NCBI GenBank assembly: GCA_022600395.1
Contig: JAHZKM010000015.1
Coordinates: 1-22,133 of the forward strand
DNA length: 22,133 bases
Direction of reading: 5' to 3'
From: Pseudomonadota bacterium
Lineage (GTDB): Bacteria; Pseudomonadota; Gammaproteobacteria; PS1; Pseudothioglobaceae
Part shown: in pieces, positions 1 to 9,657 of the stretch
How positions within the stretch are numbered: position 1 is the stretch's first letter
Layout of the letters: every line of letters starts with the position of its first letter
The notes under the pieces: model-generated
Databases searched by the model: none
Told to the model about the DNA's origin: nothing
What the model saw: only the letters and a program-made list of their open reading frames with translations
Program-made: the position numbers and the translations under genes

Positions 1-776
1 ACACTACCACGGCTTGAAAGCTGATTAAGTGTTAATAAAAAATCACGATCTGGAGCGATATTAAAATAATAAGGAATTCTAACTTGATAATTATTATCTT
101 CATTCGCAATAGACTCATTATAACTGCCAAACGCAGGCGCTAAAAAACCGGACCCTCTACCTTCTAACACCCATTCATGATGAGGTGAATAAAACAATGG
201 AACGCCTAAAAACTCAACTACAACATCGCTTGCTACACCGCGATTAGTTTTTGAATTAAGTGTGATTTGCTCAGCTTTCATTTGCCAGTCTGTATTACCT
301 AATGGACATAAAGAGTAGCTAACTTTATCAAAGACTTGTTGGGTGCCATCATTATTTACTTGTTGCGCCTGACCATTTATTTTGCTGTCTGGGTAGTGAA
401 ACTGCACTTGACTCAGTGAGGTGTATGTTGTGTCAGCTTGTTTTTTGACAATAGCTTTATCACCTACAAACATCAATTCATCGTCTTGAAACTTAACCTG
501 CCCTAGAGCGGTTGAAGTTTGGTCAGATTTTTTAATTCGAATTTCATCAGCACTCAAAAAATAAGCACTCGAATTAAGCGATACATTGCCTGTTAATAGA
601 TAATTATCGCCCTGAGTTATTTCACTGCGATCAGCAATAACGTCTAGATTTTTATCATTTGACAAAATCTGTTTAGGAAAGAGGAGACGACTATCTGCAC
701 AATTTAATGTATAGCCTTGTGCGCTGACTATGCTAGAAAGTAGAGTGAATGTGAAAAAAAAAATTGACTTTCTCAT
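1..776 (-). CDS. lptD: LPS-assembly outer-membrane protein LptD, N-terminal part (cut by window edge)
   Basis: LptD forms with LptE the outer-membrane translocon that inserts lipopolysaccharide into the outer leaflet. About 258 residues are visible; the remaining beta-barrel lies outside the window. The start gives a classic signal peptide: MRKS, then a hydrophobic run to residue 17, then a likely cleavage after VSA (residue 19). An OstA/LptA-like beta-jellyroll follows (about residues 40-150, including LLTGNV and LSADEI). Next come the family signatures YSLCPLGNTDW and FLGVPLFYSP, and near the edge RIPYYFNIAPDRD, where the barrel begins. Cys26 and Cys157 fit the N-terminal pair of the LptD disulfide system. 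An in-frame ATG eight codons upstream (position 800) is an alternative start; neither has a clear Shine-Dalgarno sequence. The gene is transcribed divergently from hflK. Confidence 0.92.
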   Translation of the reverse strand, partial: MRKSIFFFTFTLLSSIVSAQGYTLNCADSRLLFPKQILSNDKNLDVIADRSEITQGDNYLLTGNVSLNSSAYFLSADEIRIKKSDQTSTALGQVKFQDDELMFVGDKAIVKKQADTTYTSLSQVQFHYPDSKINGQAQQVNNDGTQQVFDKVSYSLCPLGNTDWQMKAEQITLNSKTNRGVASDVVVEFLGVPLFYSPHHEWVLEGRGSGFLAPAFGSYNESIANEDNNYQVRIPYYFNIAPDRDFLLTLNQLSSRGS

Positions 777-909
777 TTTAAGTTTTTTTAAAAAATTCAT
801 TTATTTTAACACTAAATAAATAGCATATATCCTGCATATATTAGTTACATGTACTTGAATTATTTTGGGTAAAATGACTCTGGTTTTTAATAATAATGGA
901 AGCATATAA
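777..909. promoter_or_regulatory. lptD / hflK divergent control region
   Basis: This 133-bp AT-rich spacer separates two divergent genes and must carry both promoters. Seen directly: a direct repeat GCATATAT at 823-830 and 834-841 (11 bp apart, one helical turn), a possible forward -10 (TAAAAT, 870-875) without a good -35, and a weak GGAA ribosome-binding site before the hflK ATG. No known operator is recognised. Confidence 0.4.
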
Positions 910-2076
910 ATGGCTTGGAACGATAACAATAACAATCAAAATCCTTGGGGTGGTAACAATCAAACGCCACCAGAATTGGACGAAGTAATCAAAGAGTTTA
1001 AAAATAAATTTAATGGTATTTTTGGCTCAAATAAAGCAAGTAAGTCATCAACAGGGCCAACACCGCCACAAGGTAGTGTTAAATTTATCGCGATTATTGC
1101 TGTTCTTGTGTGGATGTTGTCAGGCATTTATATTATCGATCCTGCTGAGAAAGGTGTTGTTTTACGATTTGGCGCTTTCCAAGAAGAGACTTCTCAAGGC
1201 CCGCATTGGCATTTACCATTTCCTATTGAAACTGTAAATAGGGTTAATGTTGAGCAAATTAGAACCGCTGAAATAGGGTACCGAAACGCTGTTCAAGGCG
1301 GGCGTAATTTTGGCGGTAATGTTTCTTCTGAATCACTTATGCTGACTAAAGACGAAAATATGATTGACGCTAAGTTTGCTGTTCAGTACAAAATTAATGA
1401 TGTACAGGCTTATTTATTTAACGTCGCCAGTCCAGACACAACACTGCGACAAGTAACTGAAAGCGCTATTCGTCAAGTGGTTGGTCAAAACACAATGGAT
1501 TATATTTTAACTGAAGGCCGCGTTAGTATTGCTGATGATATTAAAGAAAGGTCTCAAGAGCTATTAAACTTATACAAAACAGGCTTGCAAATCACCACGG
1601 TTAATATGCAAGACGCTCAACCGCCTGAACAGGTTCAGGCTGCTTTTTCTGATGCAGTAAAAGCACGTGAAGATAAGCAACGTTTAATTAATGAAGCACA
1701 AACCTATGCAAATGATATTTTGCCAAAGTCTCGTGGTCTTGCTGCTCGTCTATTAGAAGAATCTAAAGCTTATAAATCAAAGGTTGTTTCTAAATCTGAA
1801 GGTGAGGCGTCTCGATTTAAACAAGTTTTAATAGAATATGAAAAGGCGCCATCCGTTACTAAAGAGCGACTTTATCGTGAAACAATGGAAGGAGTCCTGT
1901 CTGCTACTAGCAAAGTTGTCGTTGACTCAAAAGCTAACTCAATGATGTATCTGCCAATTGACAAGTTAATCAACGCAAAAACAACTAATAAACAAGATAC
2001 CCTTGAAACAACCCAAGATTCGGTTGAAGAGGGCAATGACAATAGAAATATTTTCCGTAATAGAGGAGTAAGATAA
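910..2076 (+). CDS. hflK: FtsH protease modulator HflK
   Basis: HflK is an SPFH/prohibitin-family inner-membrane protein that assembles with HflC into a large periplasmic cage around the FtsH AAA protease and modulates membrane-protein degradation. The 388-residue product opens with the typical Asn/Gly-rich cytoplasmic tail (MAWNDNNNNQNPWGG) and has one transmembrane helix at about residues 59-76. The SPFH domain follows (ERGVVLRFG-like sequence EKGVVLRFG, about 80-250), then an Ala/Glu-rich helical segment (about 250-330). Length is close to that of other HflK proteins. It is the first gene of a forward cluster. Its stop codon overlaps the hflC start by one base (TAATG), which indicates translational coupling and equimolar synthesis with HflC. 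Confidence 0.96.
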   Translation: MAWNDNNNNQNPWGGNNQTPPELDEVIKEFKNKFNGIFGSNKASKSSTGPTPPQGSVKFIAIIAVLVWMLSGIYIIDPAEKGVVLRFGAFQEETSQGPHWHLPFPIETVNRVNVEQIRTAEIGYRNAVQGGRNFGGNVSSESLMLTKDENMIDAKFAVQYKINDVQAYLFNVASPDTTLRQVTESAIRQVVGQNTMDYILTEGRVSIADDIKERSQELLNLYKTGLQITTVNMQDAQPPEQVQAAFSDAVKAREDKQRLINEAQTYANDILPKSRGLAARLLEESKAYKSKVVSKSEGEASRFKQVLIEYEKAPSVTKERLYRETMEGVLSATSKVVVDSKANSMMYLPIDKLINAKTTNKQDTLETTQDSVEEGNDNRNIFRNRGVR

Positions 2077-2933
2077 TGAAAAAGTTAGGATTAATTATCA
2101 TTGCTGTAGTATTTTTTGTTCTGAGTTCAGCACTTTATACGGTTAACGAAACCCAAACAGCTATTAAATTGCGATTAGGTGAAATTGTAAGTGTTGAAAA
2201 AGAACCTGGGCTTAAACTAAAAATGCCATTCGTTAATAATGTAGTTAAGTTTGACGATCGTGTTCAAACTCTTGATGCGCCATCTGAGCGTTTTTTAACA
2301 GGTGAAAAGAAAAATGTTATTGTTGATTCATATGTTAAATGGAGAATTAGCGATGCAGAGCAATTCTACAAATCAACTGGTGGTAATTTAGCACGTACTA
2401 ATAATCGTCTCGCGCAAATTATTAAAACCGGACTTAAGAGTGAATTTTCAAAACGAACAATTGCTGATGTTGTCTCAGGTGAACGTAGCGAAATTATGTC
2501 CAATATTGCTAAACTTGCCAAAAAAGACATTGGTGAATTTGGTATTGATATTATTGATGTACGTATTAAGCGTATCGATCTATCGCAAGAAGTTTCAAAC
2601 TCAGTTTATCGTCGAATGCAAGCAGAGCGTCAGCGTGTTGCTAAAGAATTTAGATCTAAGGGTGCCGAAGAAGCCGAGATTATTCGTGCAGCAGCTGACA
2701 AAGAAAGAACAATTATTTTGGCAGATGCTTATCGTGATTCAGAGATGATTCGTGGTGAGGGTGATGCGATTTCAGCAGGAAACTATGCACAAGCTTACAA
2801 TAAGAATGCAGATTTTTATTCATTCTATCGTTCACTTGAGTCTTATAAAAAATCCTTTAATGGGCAAAATGACATAATGGTGTTAAATCCAAACACTGAG
2901 TTCTTCCGTCACTTTAATCCTGAAGTTAAATAA
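2076..2933 (+). CDS. hflC: FtsH protease modulator HflC
   Basis: HflC is the partner of HflK in the membrane cage that regulates FtsH. The 285-residue protein has an N-terminal membrane anchor (about residues 4-20, LGLIIIAVVFFVLSSAL) with almost no cytoplasmic tail. An SPFH domain follows (ETQTAIKLRLGEIV onward), then the conserved VRIKRIDLSQEVSNSVYRRM segment (about 162-181) and a charged helix rich in Ala/Glu/Arg (RQRVAKEFRSKGAEEAE). The C-terminal motif MVLNPNTEFFRHF is characteristic of HflC. It overlaps hflK by one base and lies seven bases before hisZ, so it is part of the same transcription unit. Confidence 0.96.
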   Translation: MKKLGLIIIAVVFFVLSSALYTVNETQTAIKLRLGEIVSVEKEPGLKLKMPFVNNVVKFDDRVQTLDAPSERFLTGEKKNVIVDSYVKWRISDAEQFYKSTGGNLARTNNRLAQIIKTGLKSEFSKRTIADVVSGERSEIMSNIAKLAKKDIGEFGIDIIDVRIKRIDLSQEVSNSVYRRMQAERQRVAKEFRSKGAEEAEIIRAAADKERTIILADAYRDSEMIRGEGDAISAGNYAQAYNKNADFYSFYRSLESYKKSFNGQNDIMVLNPNTEFFRHFNPEVK

Positions 2934-2940
2934 ACGCTCT

Positions 2941-3894
2941 ATGAAAACTTGGCAGTTACCTGAGGGTATTGACGAATTAAGCGACAATCAAGCACTTAAC
3001 TTCGAGATGCTTCGACGTCAATTAATAGATCTTTATACTGAAAAAGGTTTTGGGCTGGTTATTCCGCCAATGGTTGAGCATGTAGACTCGTTATTGTTAA
3101 CCAGTGATTCTGTAAACGAAAAAACTTTTAAATTTTTAGATCCTGTTAGTGGAAAAATGTTGGGCGTACATGCTGATATTACTCCACAAATTGCACGTAT
3201 CGATGCAAGACGTGCGAGTGATAGTATTGAAAAATATTGCTATATTAATGCAATTTTACAAACTCGCGCTGACGACTTTTATGATTCTCGCTCACCAATA
3301 CAAGCAGGCGCAGAATTATATGGTTCTAATGACATTTCAGCAGATGTTGAAGTGATTGAGCTAATGCTTAATAGTTTGAAAATTTTATCCATTGACCCAG
3401 TGGTTGTTAGCCTTGGAAATGTTGCAATTTTTGATGCATTAATTGCACAAGAGACGCTAGATTCAGATCAAACAGCTGAACTACGTCATATCTTTGCACA
3501 TCGCTCATCTCCAGACTTGACTGCCTTTATTGCCCAGCACGCACTAATAAATGCAAGCCTGTTTGAAGCTCTAATTAAGCTAGAAGGTGAGCAGACGGTG
3601 TTAGATCAAGCTATGGTAATTTTTGCAGACTTTCCTGATGCATTAAAAGCCATCAAAGACTTGCAAGCTATTGATCAAGCACTCAGTTGTAAAAATATAC
3701 AAGTAAGCTATGATTTAGCTGAATTACAAACCTATGAATACCACACAGGTATCGTCTTTTCAGCTTATCACCAGAACTACTCTAAAGCCTTGGCCCAAGG
3801 CGGTCGTTATAACGGCATTGGTGAGTCATTTGGACAATCAAGAGCCGCCACAGGGTTTTCATTTGATTTGAAATTTTTATCTCAATCAAATTAA
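2941..3894 (+). CDS. hisZ: ATP phosphoribosyltransferase regulatory subunit HisZ, short form
   Basis: HisZ is a catalytically inactive paralogue of histidyl-tRNA synthetase. It combines with the short form of HisG to make the hetero-octameric first enzyme of histidine synthesis. The sequence shows the class II synthetase-like core: LPEGIDEL near the N-terminus, GVHADITPQIARID (about residues 75-88), RSPIQAGAELYG with Asp/Glu-rich context (about 119-130), and the late block YEYHTGIVFSAYH...LAQGGRYNGIGESFG...ATGFSFDLK (about 264-313). It stops almost directly after that block, at 317 residues. HisZ proteins of related bacteria, as I recall them, run about 70 residues further. The hflC-hisZ-purA placement is common in gammaproteobacteria. 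A short-form hisG is expected elsewhere in the genome. Confidence 0.9.
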   Translation: MKTWQLPEGIDELSDNQALNFEMLRRQLIDLYTEKGFGLVIPPMVEHVDSLLLTSDSVNEKTFKFLDPVSGKMLGVHADITPQIARIDARRASDSIEKYCYINAILQTRADDFYDSRSPIQAGAELYGSNDISADVEVIELMLNSLKILSIDPVVVSLGNVAIFDALIAQETLDSDQTAELRHIFAHRSSPDLTAFIAQHALINASLFEALIKLEGEQTVLDQAMVIFADFPDALKAIKDLQAIDQALSCKNIQVSYDLAELQTYEYHTGIVFSAYHQNYSKALAQGGRYNGIGESFGQSRAATGFSFDLKFLSQSN

Positions 3895-3917
3895 TCTATT
3901 ATTAACAGTTAAATTAG

Positions 3918-5249
<1,332 letters not shown>

Positions 5250-5253
5250 ATAT

Positions 5254-7431
5254 ATGAGTGATCCACATCAAAAAAGAGAATCAGAAAAGTACGATAACCC
5301 CATCCCATCAAGAGAATACATTCTCGGCTTTGTTAAAAAGAAAAAATCCTTATCAAAATACGACCTTTTTGACCTTTTAAAGGTTGAAGGCAAACAAAAA
5401 AAACCACTTACTCACCGTCTTAAAGCGATGGTACGTGATGAACAATTAGATTATGACAAAGAAGGAAATTTTGTTATTTTTGATCCGAAAGCAGGTATCA
5501 AAATTGGTACTGTTGTTGCTAACCCTAAAGGCTTTGGCTTTTTAAAATTAGACGAAGGTGGTCGTGATTTACGCTTAAACTCTCGCCAAATGCAACTTGT
5601 TTTTCATGGTGATAAGGTTGAAGCTCGTTTAATTAGTAAGCGTGGTGATGCAAAAATTATTAAAGTGCTCGAGAGTGTTAAAACAGTTGTTGCACGCTTG
5701 CATATTACAGAAGATGGCGCTTATGCTGTGGTTGATGATAAACGCATTCGCAACAATATCAACATCCCTAAAATTAACGATAACAACAAGAACGAGCAAA
5801 TTGTCATTGTTGAAATTATCAAGTCGCCTACCTTTAAGTCATTGGCAGAAGGTCGTATTATCCAAATTCTAGGCGATTATATGGATGAAGGTGTTGAGAC
5901 AGAGGCTGCTCTATATCGTAACGGAATTCCAGTTGACTTTTCAGAGGAGGCTTTAGCTCAAACAGCTAATATTCCAGCAGAAGTAACTGAGCAAGATAAA
6001 AAAGGCCGAATTGATATCACTGATATGAAGTTAGTAACCATTGATGGTGAAGACTCTAAAGATTTTGATGATGCAGTATTTGCAAAATCAACAGCCAATG
6101 GCTGGAAATTAGTTGTTGCGATTGCCGATGTATCTCATTACGTAAAAGAAGGTTCAGCACTTGATCATGATGCTGTTGAAAGGGGTAATTCTGTTTATTT
6201 TCCACGTCGTGTTGTGCCAATGTTGCCTGAGGCCTTGTCAAATGGTCTATGTTCGATCAATCCAGATGTTGAGCGTTTATGTATGACATGTGAAATGAAT
6301 ATTGATCAAGGCGGAAATTTACTTGATTATAAATTCTATCCAGCTGTTATGTTTTCACACGCTCGCTTAACTTACACCAAGGTGAGCCAAATTTTAGAAG
6401 AAGATGACCAGGGTTTAAAAACGCAGTATTCATCTGTTTTAGACAATTTAAATGATTTATATGGTCTTTATAAAGTCTTAAAAGCAGCAAGAGTTAAGCG
6501 TGGGGTTATGGACTTTGATCGTATCGAATCACAAATTTTGTTTAACGATAATGGCAAGATCGACAATATTATTGCCCGTTCAAGAAATGACGCTCATAAA
6601 CTCATTGAGGAATGCATGTTAATGGCTAACCAAGCCACTGCAAAATTTTTAGGTGAAAACAAAGAAGATTTCTTATACCGAATCCATCCAAAACCTACGG
6701 CAGAGAAAGTCGAGGTAACACGTCAATTCTTAACGGCGGTCGGCCTAACACTAGAAGGTGGCGATCAGCCTGATTCTAAACACTTTGCAAAAGTACTAGA
6801 AGATGCTAAGGGCAGAGAAGATGAAAACATTATTAAGACTGTAGTGCTTAGAACAATGAAGCAAGCTGTATATACACCAGCTAACGAAGGGCATTTTGGC
6901 CTGGCCTTTGACGATTACACACACTTTACCTCACCCATCAGAAGATACCCAGATTTACTAGTACATCGCGCCATTAACCGTGTACTTAAAAAGAAAAAGC
7001 CATCATTTATGGGTAAATTGGTTGGCAAAGTACTTGGCGATAAAAACAAAAAGCCTTCTAAAAAAATGATCGAATTAGGTGCTAATTTATCTGTTACTGA
7101 GCGTCGCGCTGACGAAGCTTCTCGCGATGTAGAGCAATGGCTTAAATGTGAATATATGCGTGATAAAGTTGGTGAAACTTTTAACGGAGTTATTTCTGGT
7201 GTAGCAGGGTTTGGTATCTTTATTGAGCTAACAGAAGTCTTTGTCGAGGGCATGATTTCTATTCGAGATCTTAAAGATGATTACTACAACTTCGATGACA
7301 TTCATCATCAGCTTAAAGGTGATCGTACCGGTAAAGTATTCCGTTTAGGGGATACTATCAAAATTCAAATTGCCTCAGTTAATTTAGATGATAGGCAAAT
7401 GGTGTTTATTCCAGTACCTGAAGAAGAATGA
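5254..7431 (+). CDS. rnr: Ribonuclease R
   Basis: RNase R is a processive 3'-to-5' exoribonuclease that degrades structured RNA and takes part in rRNA and tmRNA-linked decay. The 725-residue protein has the expected order. An N-terminal winged-helix segment (about residues 20-75) is followed by two OB/cold-shock folds (about 85-220; IGTVVANPKGFGFLKLD is the first RNP-like stretch). The RNB catalytic domain (about 255-575) carries the metal-binding acidic cluster TIDGEDSKDFDDAV (Asp264, Asp270, Asp272, Asp273). A C-terminal S1 domain (about 638-720) follows. The protein ends directly after the S1 domain in an acidic tail and lacks the Lys-rich extension of the about 810-residue E. coli enzyme. 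It is the last gene of the hflK-rnr cluster, followed by a strong terminator. Confidence 0.96.
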   Translation: MSDPHQKRESEKYDNPIPSREYILGFVKKKKSLSKYDLFDLLKVEGKQKKPLTHRLKAMVRDEQLDYDKEGNFVIFDPKAGIKIGTVVANPKGFGFLKLDEGGRDLRLNSRQMQLVFHGDKVEARLISKRGDAKIIKVLESVKTVVARLHITEDGAYAVVDDKRIRNNINIPKINDNNKNEQIVIVEIIKSPTFKSLAEGRIIQILGDYMDEGVETEAALYRNGIPVDFSEEALAQTANIPAEVTEQDKKGRIDITDMKLVTIDGEDSKDFDDAVFAKSTANGWKLVVAIADVSHYVKEGSALDHDAVERGNSVYFPRRVVPMLPEALSNGLCSINPDVERLCMTCEMNIDQGGNLLDYKFYPAVMFSHARLTYTKVSQILEEDDQGLKTQYSSVLDNLNDLYGLYKVLKAARVKRGVMDFDRIESQILFNDNGKIDNIIARSRNDAHKLIEECMLMANQATAKFLGENKEDFLYRIHPKPTAEKVEVTRQFLTAVGLTLEGGDQPDSKHFAKVLEDAKGREDENIIKTVVLRTMKQAVYTPANEGHFGLAFDDYTHFTSPIRRYPDLLVHRAINRVLKKKKPSFMGKLVGKVLGDKNKKPSKKMIELGANLSVTERRADEASRDVEQWLKCEYMRDKVGETFNGVISGVAGFGIFIELTEVFVEGMISIRDLKDDYYNFDDIHHQLKGDRTGKVFRLGDTIKIQIASVNLDDRQMVFIPVPEEE

Positions 7432-7443
7432 ATATAAAAAAAT

Positions 7444-7473
7444 AAAAAAAAGGAGGCTAAAGCCTCCTTTTTT
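7444..7473. terminator. Bidirectional rho-independent terminator between rnr and ilvD
   Basis: GGAGGC (7452-7457) pairs with GCCTCC (7462-7467) around a TAAA loop. It is flanked by eight A on the left (7444-7451) and six T on the right (7468-7473). The A- and T-runs extend the stem and give a U-tract on either strand, so the element can end both rnr (plus) and ilvD (minus), which converge here. Confidence 0.93.
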
Positions 7474-7486
7474 ATTTATTATATGA

Positions 7487-9154
7487 TTAATCGGTCACAG
7501 CGCCTTCTGAAGCCGACTTTGCAAGCTTTGCAAATTTAGCCAGTACACCTTTGGTATAATTTGGTTTGGGCTGCACCCAGTGTTCTAAACGCTCATCAAT
7601 AATGACTTGATCAACCAGCAACTCTAAGGAGTTATTCTCCGCATCAATAAGAATTTCATCACCATCTTCAACCACGGCCAACACACCACCTTTAAAAGCT
7701 TCAGGGGTAATATGTCCGACAACAAAGCCATGTGTTCCACCCGAGAATCGTCCATCAGTAATTAGCGCAACTTTTTCACCTAAACCTAGACCCATTACAG
7801 CAGAAGTAGGTGCAAGCATTTCACGCATACCAGGACCGCCAGCAGGACCTTCATAGCGAATCACAATAACATCGCCAGCCTGGATTTTGTCATTAAGAAT
7901 AGCATCAAGCGCCTCTTCTTCACGGCCAAAGCATTTCGCTTTACCTTTAAAACTTAAGCCTTCTTTACCGGTAATTTTAGCAACAGCACCACCTTGCGCC
8001 AAATTACCTTTTAAGATTCTCAAGTGAGAGTCTTTTTTAATTGGATTATCTAAAGCTTTAATAATTTCTTGTGAATCTGCATATGGCTTAACATCTTTAA
8101 GGTTTTCAGCCATAGTCTTGCCCGTTACAGTCATACAATCACCATGAAGTAGTCCAGCATCTAAGAGCATTTTCATCAAAGGGAGTGTTCCGCCAATAGC
8201 AACCAATTCACTCATCATATACTTCCCAGATGGCTTAAGATCAGCCAAAACCGGCACATTCTTACCAATACGGGTAAAATCATCAATGCTTAATTCGTTA
8301 ACACCTGCAGCATTAGCCATAGCAATCATATGTAATACCGCATTAGTCGAGCCGCCTAATGCAATAATAATAGTAATTGCATTTTCAAAGGCTTTTAGTG
8401 TCATAATGTCACGAGGTTTAATGTCTTTTTCTAAGAGATTAAGAACCGCTTCACCCGCACGAACACAGTCATTAGTTTTGTCTTCAGATATTGCATCTTG
8501 CGCTGAAGAATTAGGCAGACTCATGCCCAAGGCTTCAATTGCAGAGGCCATAGTGTTGGCAGTATACATGCCGCCACAAGAGCCTGGCCCAGGGATTGCT
8601 GTTGATTCAATAGTTTCTAATTCGATATCATCAATTGCATGATTAGCATACTGACCAACTGCCTCAAAAACACTCACAATATCAGTATGATTTTTACCAG
8701 GTTGAATCGTACCACCATAAACAAAAATACCAGGACGATTAAGTCGCGCAAGACCAATTAAACAGCCTGGCATATTTTTATCACAACCGCCAATAGCAAC
8801 CACACCATCAAAACCCTGACAACCCACTACTGTTTCAATCGAATCAGCAATTACTTCACGTGAGACCAGCGAATACTTCATACCTTCGGAGCCCATAGAA
8901 ATGCCGTCAGAAATTGTAATAGTATTAAAAATAACTCCCTTGCCACCTGCAGAATTAATGCCTTTTTCTGCTTGCTCTGCCAATTGATTAATATGCATGT
9001 TGCAAGGTGTCACCATTGACCAAGTAGAAGCGACACCGACTTGGGGCTTATTAAAATCTTCTTTATCAAATCCAACCGGATATAACATGGCACGTGATGG
9101 GGCTCTTTCATAGCCATCGACCACTTGTGAGGAATATTTTCTTGAATTAGACAT
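7487..9154 (-). CDS. ilvD: Dihydroxy-acid dehydratase
   Basis: IlvD dehydrates 2,3-dihydroxy-isovalerate and its methylvalerate homologue to the 2-keto acids that precede valine, leucine and isoleucine. The 555-residue product carries three conserved Fe-S cluster cysteines: Cys51 (TPCNMH), Cys124 ([10 protein letters not shown]) and Cys193 ([14 protein letters not shown]). It also has the C-terminal signatures [13 protein letters not shown] and [12 protein letters not shown]. It belongs to the shorter (about 560-residue) IlvD subclass, not the about 616-residue E. coli type. Members of the short subclass that have been studied often carry a [2Fe-2S] cluster, but the cluster type here is inference. 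The gene stands alone, divergent from the acetyltransferase gene; no clear Shine-Dalgarno sequence precedes its ATG. Confidence 0.97.
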   Translation of the reverse strand: MSNSRKYSSQVVDGYERAPSRAMLYPVGFDKEDFNKPQVGVASTWSMVTPCNMHINQLAEQAEKGINSAGGKGVIFNTITISDGISMGSEGMKYSLVSREVIADSIETVVGCQGFDGVVAIGGCDKNMPGCLIGLARLNRPGIFVYGGTIQPGKNHTDIVSVFEAVGQYANHAIDDIELETIESTAIPGPGSCGGMYTANTMASAIEALGMSLPNSSAQDAISEDKTNDCVRAGEAVLNLLEKDIKPRDIMTLKAFENAITIIIALGGSTNAVLHMIAMANAAGVNELSIDDFTRIGKNVPVLADLKPSGKYMMSELVAIGGTLPLMKMLLDAGLLHGDCMTVTGKTMAENLKDVKPYADSQEIIKALDNPIKKDSHLRILKGNLAQGGAVAKITGKEGLSFKGKAKCFGREEEALDAILNDKIQAGDVIVIRYEGPAGGPGMREMLAPTSAVMGLGLGEKVALITDGRFSGGTHGFVVGHITPEAFKGGVLAVVEDGDEILIDAENNSLELLVDQVIIDERLEHWVQPKPNYTKGVLAKFAKLAKSASEGAVTD

Positions 9155-9231
9155 AATTACTTTGTATTGATATAAAGCATTACATTTTAGATTAAAATAG
9201 TGTGCTTATATCAATGTTTTAACACGGCACT
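9155..9231. promoter_or_regulatory. Divergent ilvD / acetyltransferase control region with inverted repeat
   Basis: This 77-bp spacer contains an imperfect inverted repeat: ATTGATATAAAGC (9166-9178) and GCTTATATCAAT (9204-9215), arms differing by one base and 25 bp apart. Each strand shows a TTGATA followed 19-20 bp later by TAAAAT, so the arms may be symmetric -35-like elements of two face-to-face promoters, or a regulator site. No known operator is recognised. Confidence 0.4.
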
Positions 9232-9657
9232 TTGGATAACTCTGAACAAATTTTGACTCTAATTAAGCCTTTTGTGGAGCAAGGAAAAATTCTTCCTAGA
9301 AGTAGGCAAGAGATTGAAGAAAGTATCGATGATTTTGTTTTATTATTTGATGGTGATCAGCTGCTTGCTTGTGCCGGACTTAAGGATTGTCAAGAAGGCT
9401 CTATGGGTGAAATCTACTCACTAGCTGTCGCAAAAAATGTTCAAAATACCGGGCTTTCTAAAAAGTTATTAAATAAGATTCTTATCAAGGCAAAACTAAG
9501 AAAATTTAGCAAAATTTTTGCACTAACTAAATTTGGCACTGATTGGTTTGTAAAAAATGGATTTACTCAAATGAATATTTCCGATCTTCCAATCAAGCGT
9601 CAAAAATATTTTAATCACGATCGCAACTCTTCTATCTTTTTCAAGGAAGTAATTTAA
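9232..9657 (+). CDS. Stand-alone ArgA-type GNAT N-acetyltransferase (possible short N-acetylglutamate synthase)
   Basis: This 141-residue protein is a single GNAT domain that closely follows the C-terminal acetyltransferase domain of E. coli ArgA: IKPFVEQGKILPRSRQEIE (residues 11-29), GEIYSLAV (59-66), the acetyl-CoA loop QNTGLS (71-76), DWFVKNGF, and the end block ISDLPIKRQKYFNHDRNSS (about 117-135). ArgA makes N-acetylglutamate for arginine synthesis, but classical ArgA also has an N-terminal amino-acid-kinase domain, absent here. The start is TTG: a stop codon lies four codons upstream in frame and no ATG is near. No Shine-Dalgarno sequence is visible. The stop overlaps the rnt start (TAATG). 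N-acetylglutamate synthase activity is a reasonable inference; another small-molecule acetyltransferase role is possible. Confidence 0.85.
   Translation: MDNSEQILTLIKPFVEQGKILPRSRQEIEESIDDFVLLFDGDQLLACAGLKDCQEGSMGEIYSLAVAKNVQNTGLSKKLLNKILIKAKLRKFSKIFALTKFGTDWFVKNGFTQMNISDLPIKRQKYFNHDRNSSIFFKEVI

Noticed and set aside
6915..7253. 112-codon open frame on the minus strand
   Set aside because: It is antisense to the RNB and S1 parts of rnr and has no recognisable domain.
8286..8642. 118-codon open frame on the plus strand
   Set aside because: It lies entirely antisense within ilvD, whose three cluster cysteines and motifs are intact; a shadow frame.
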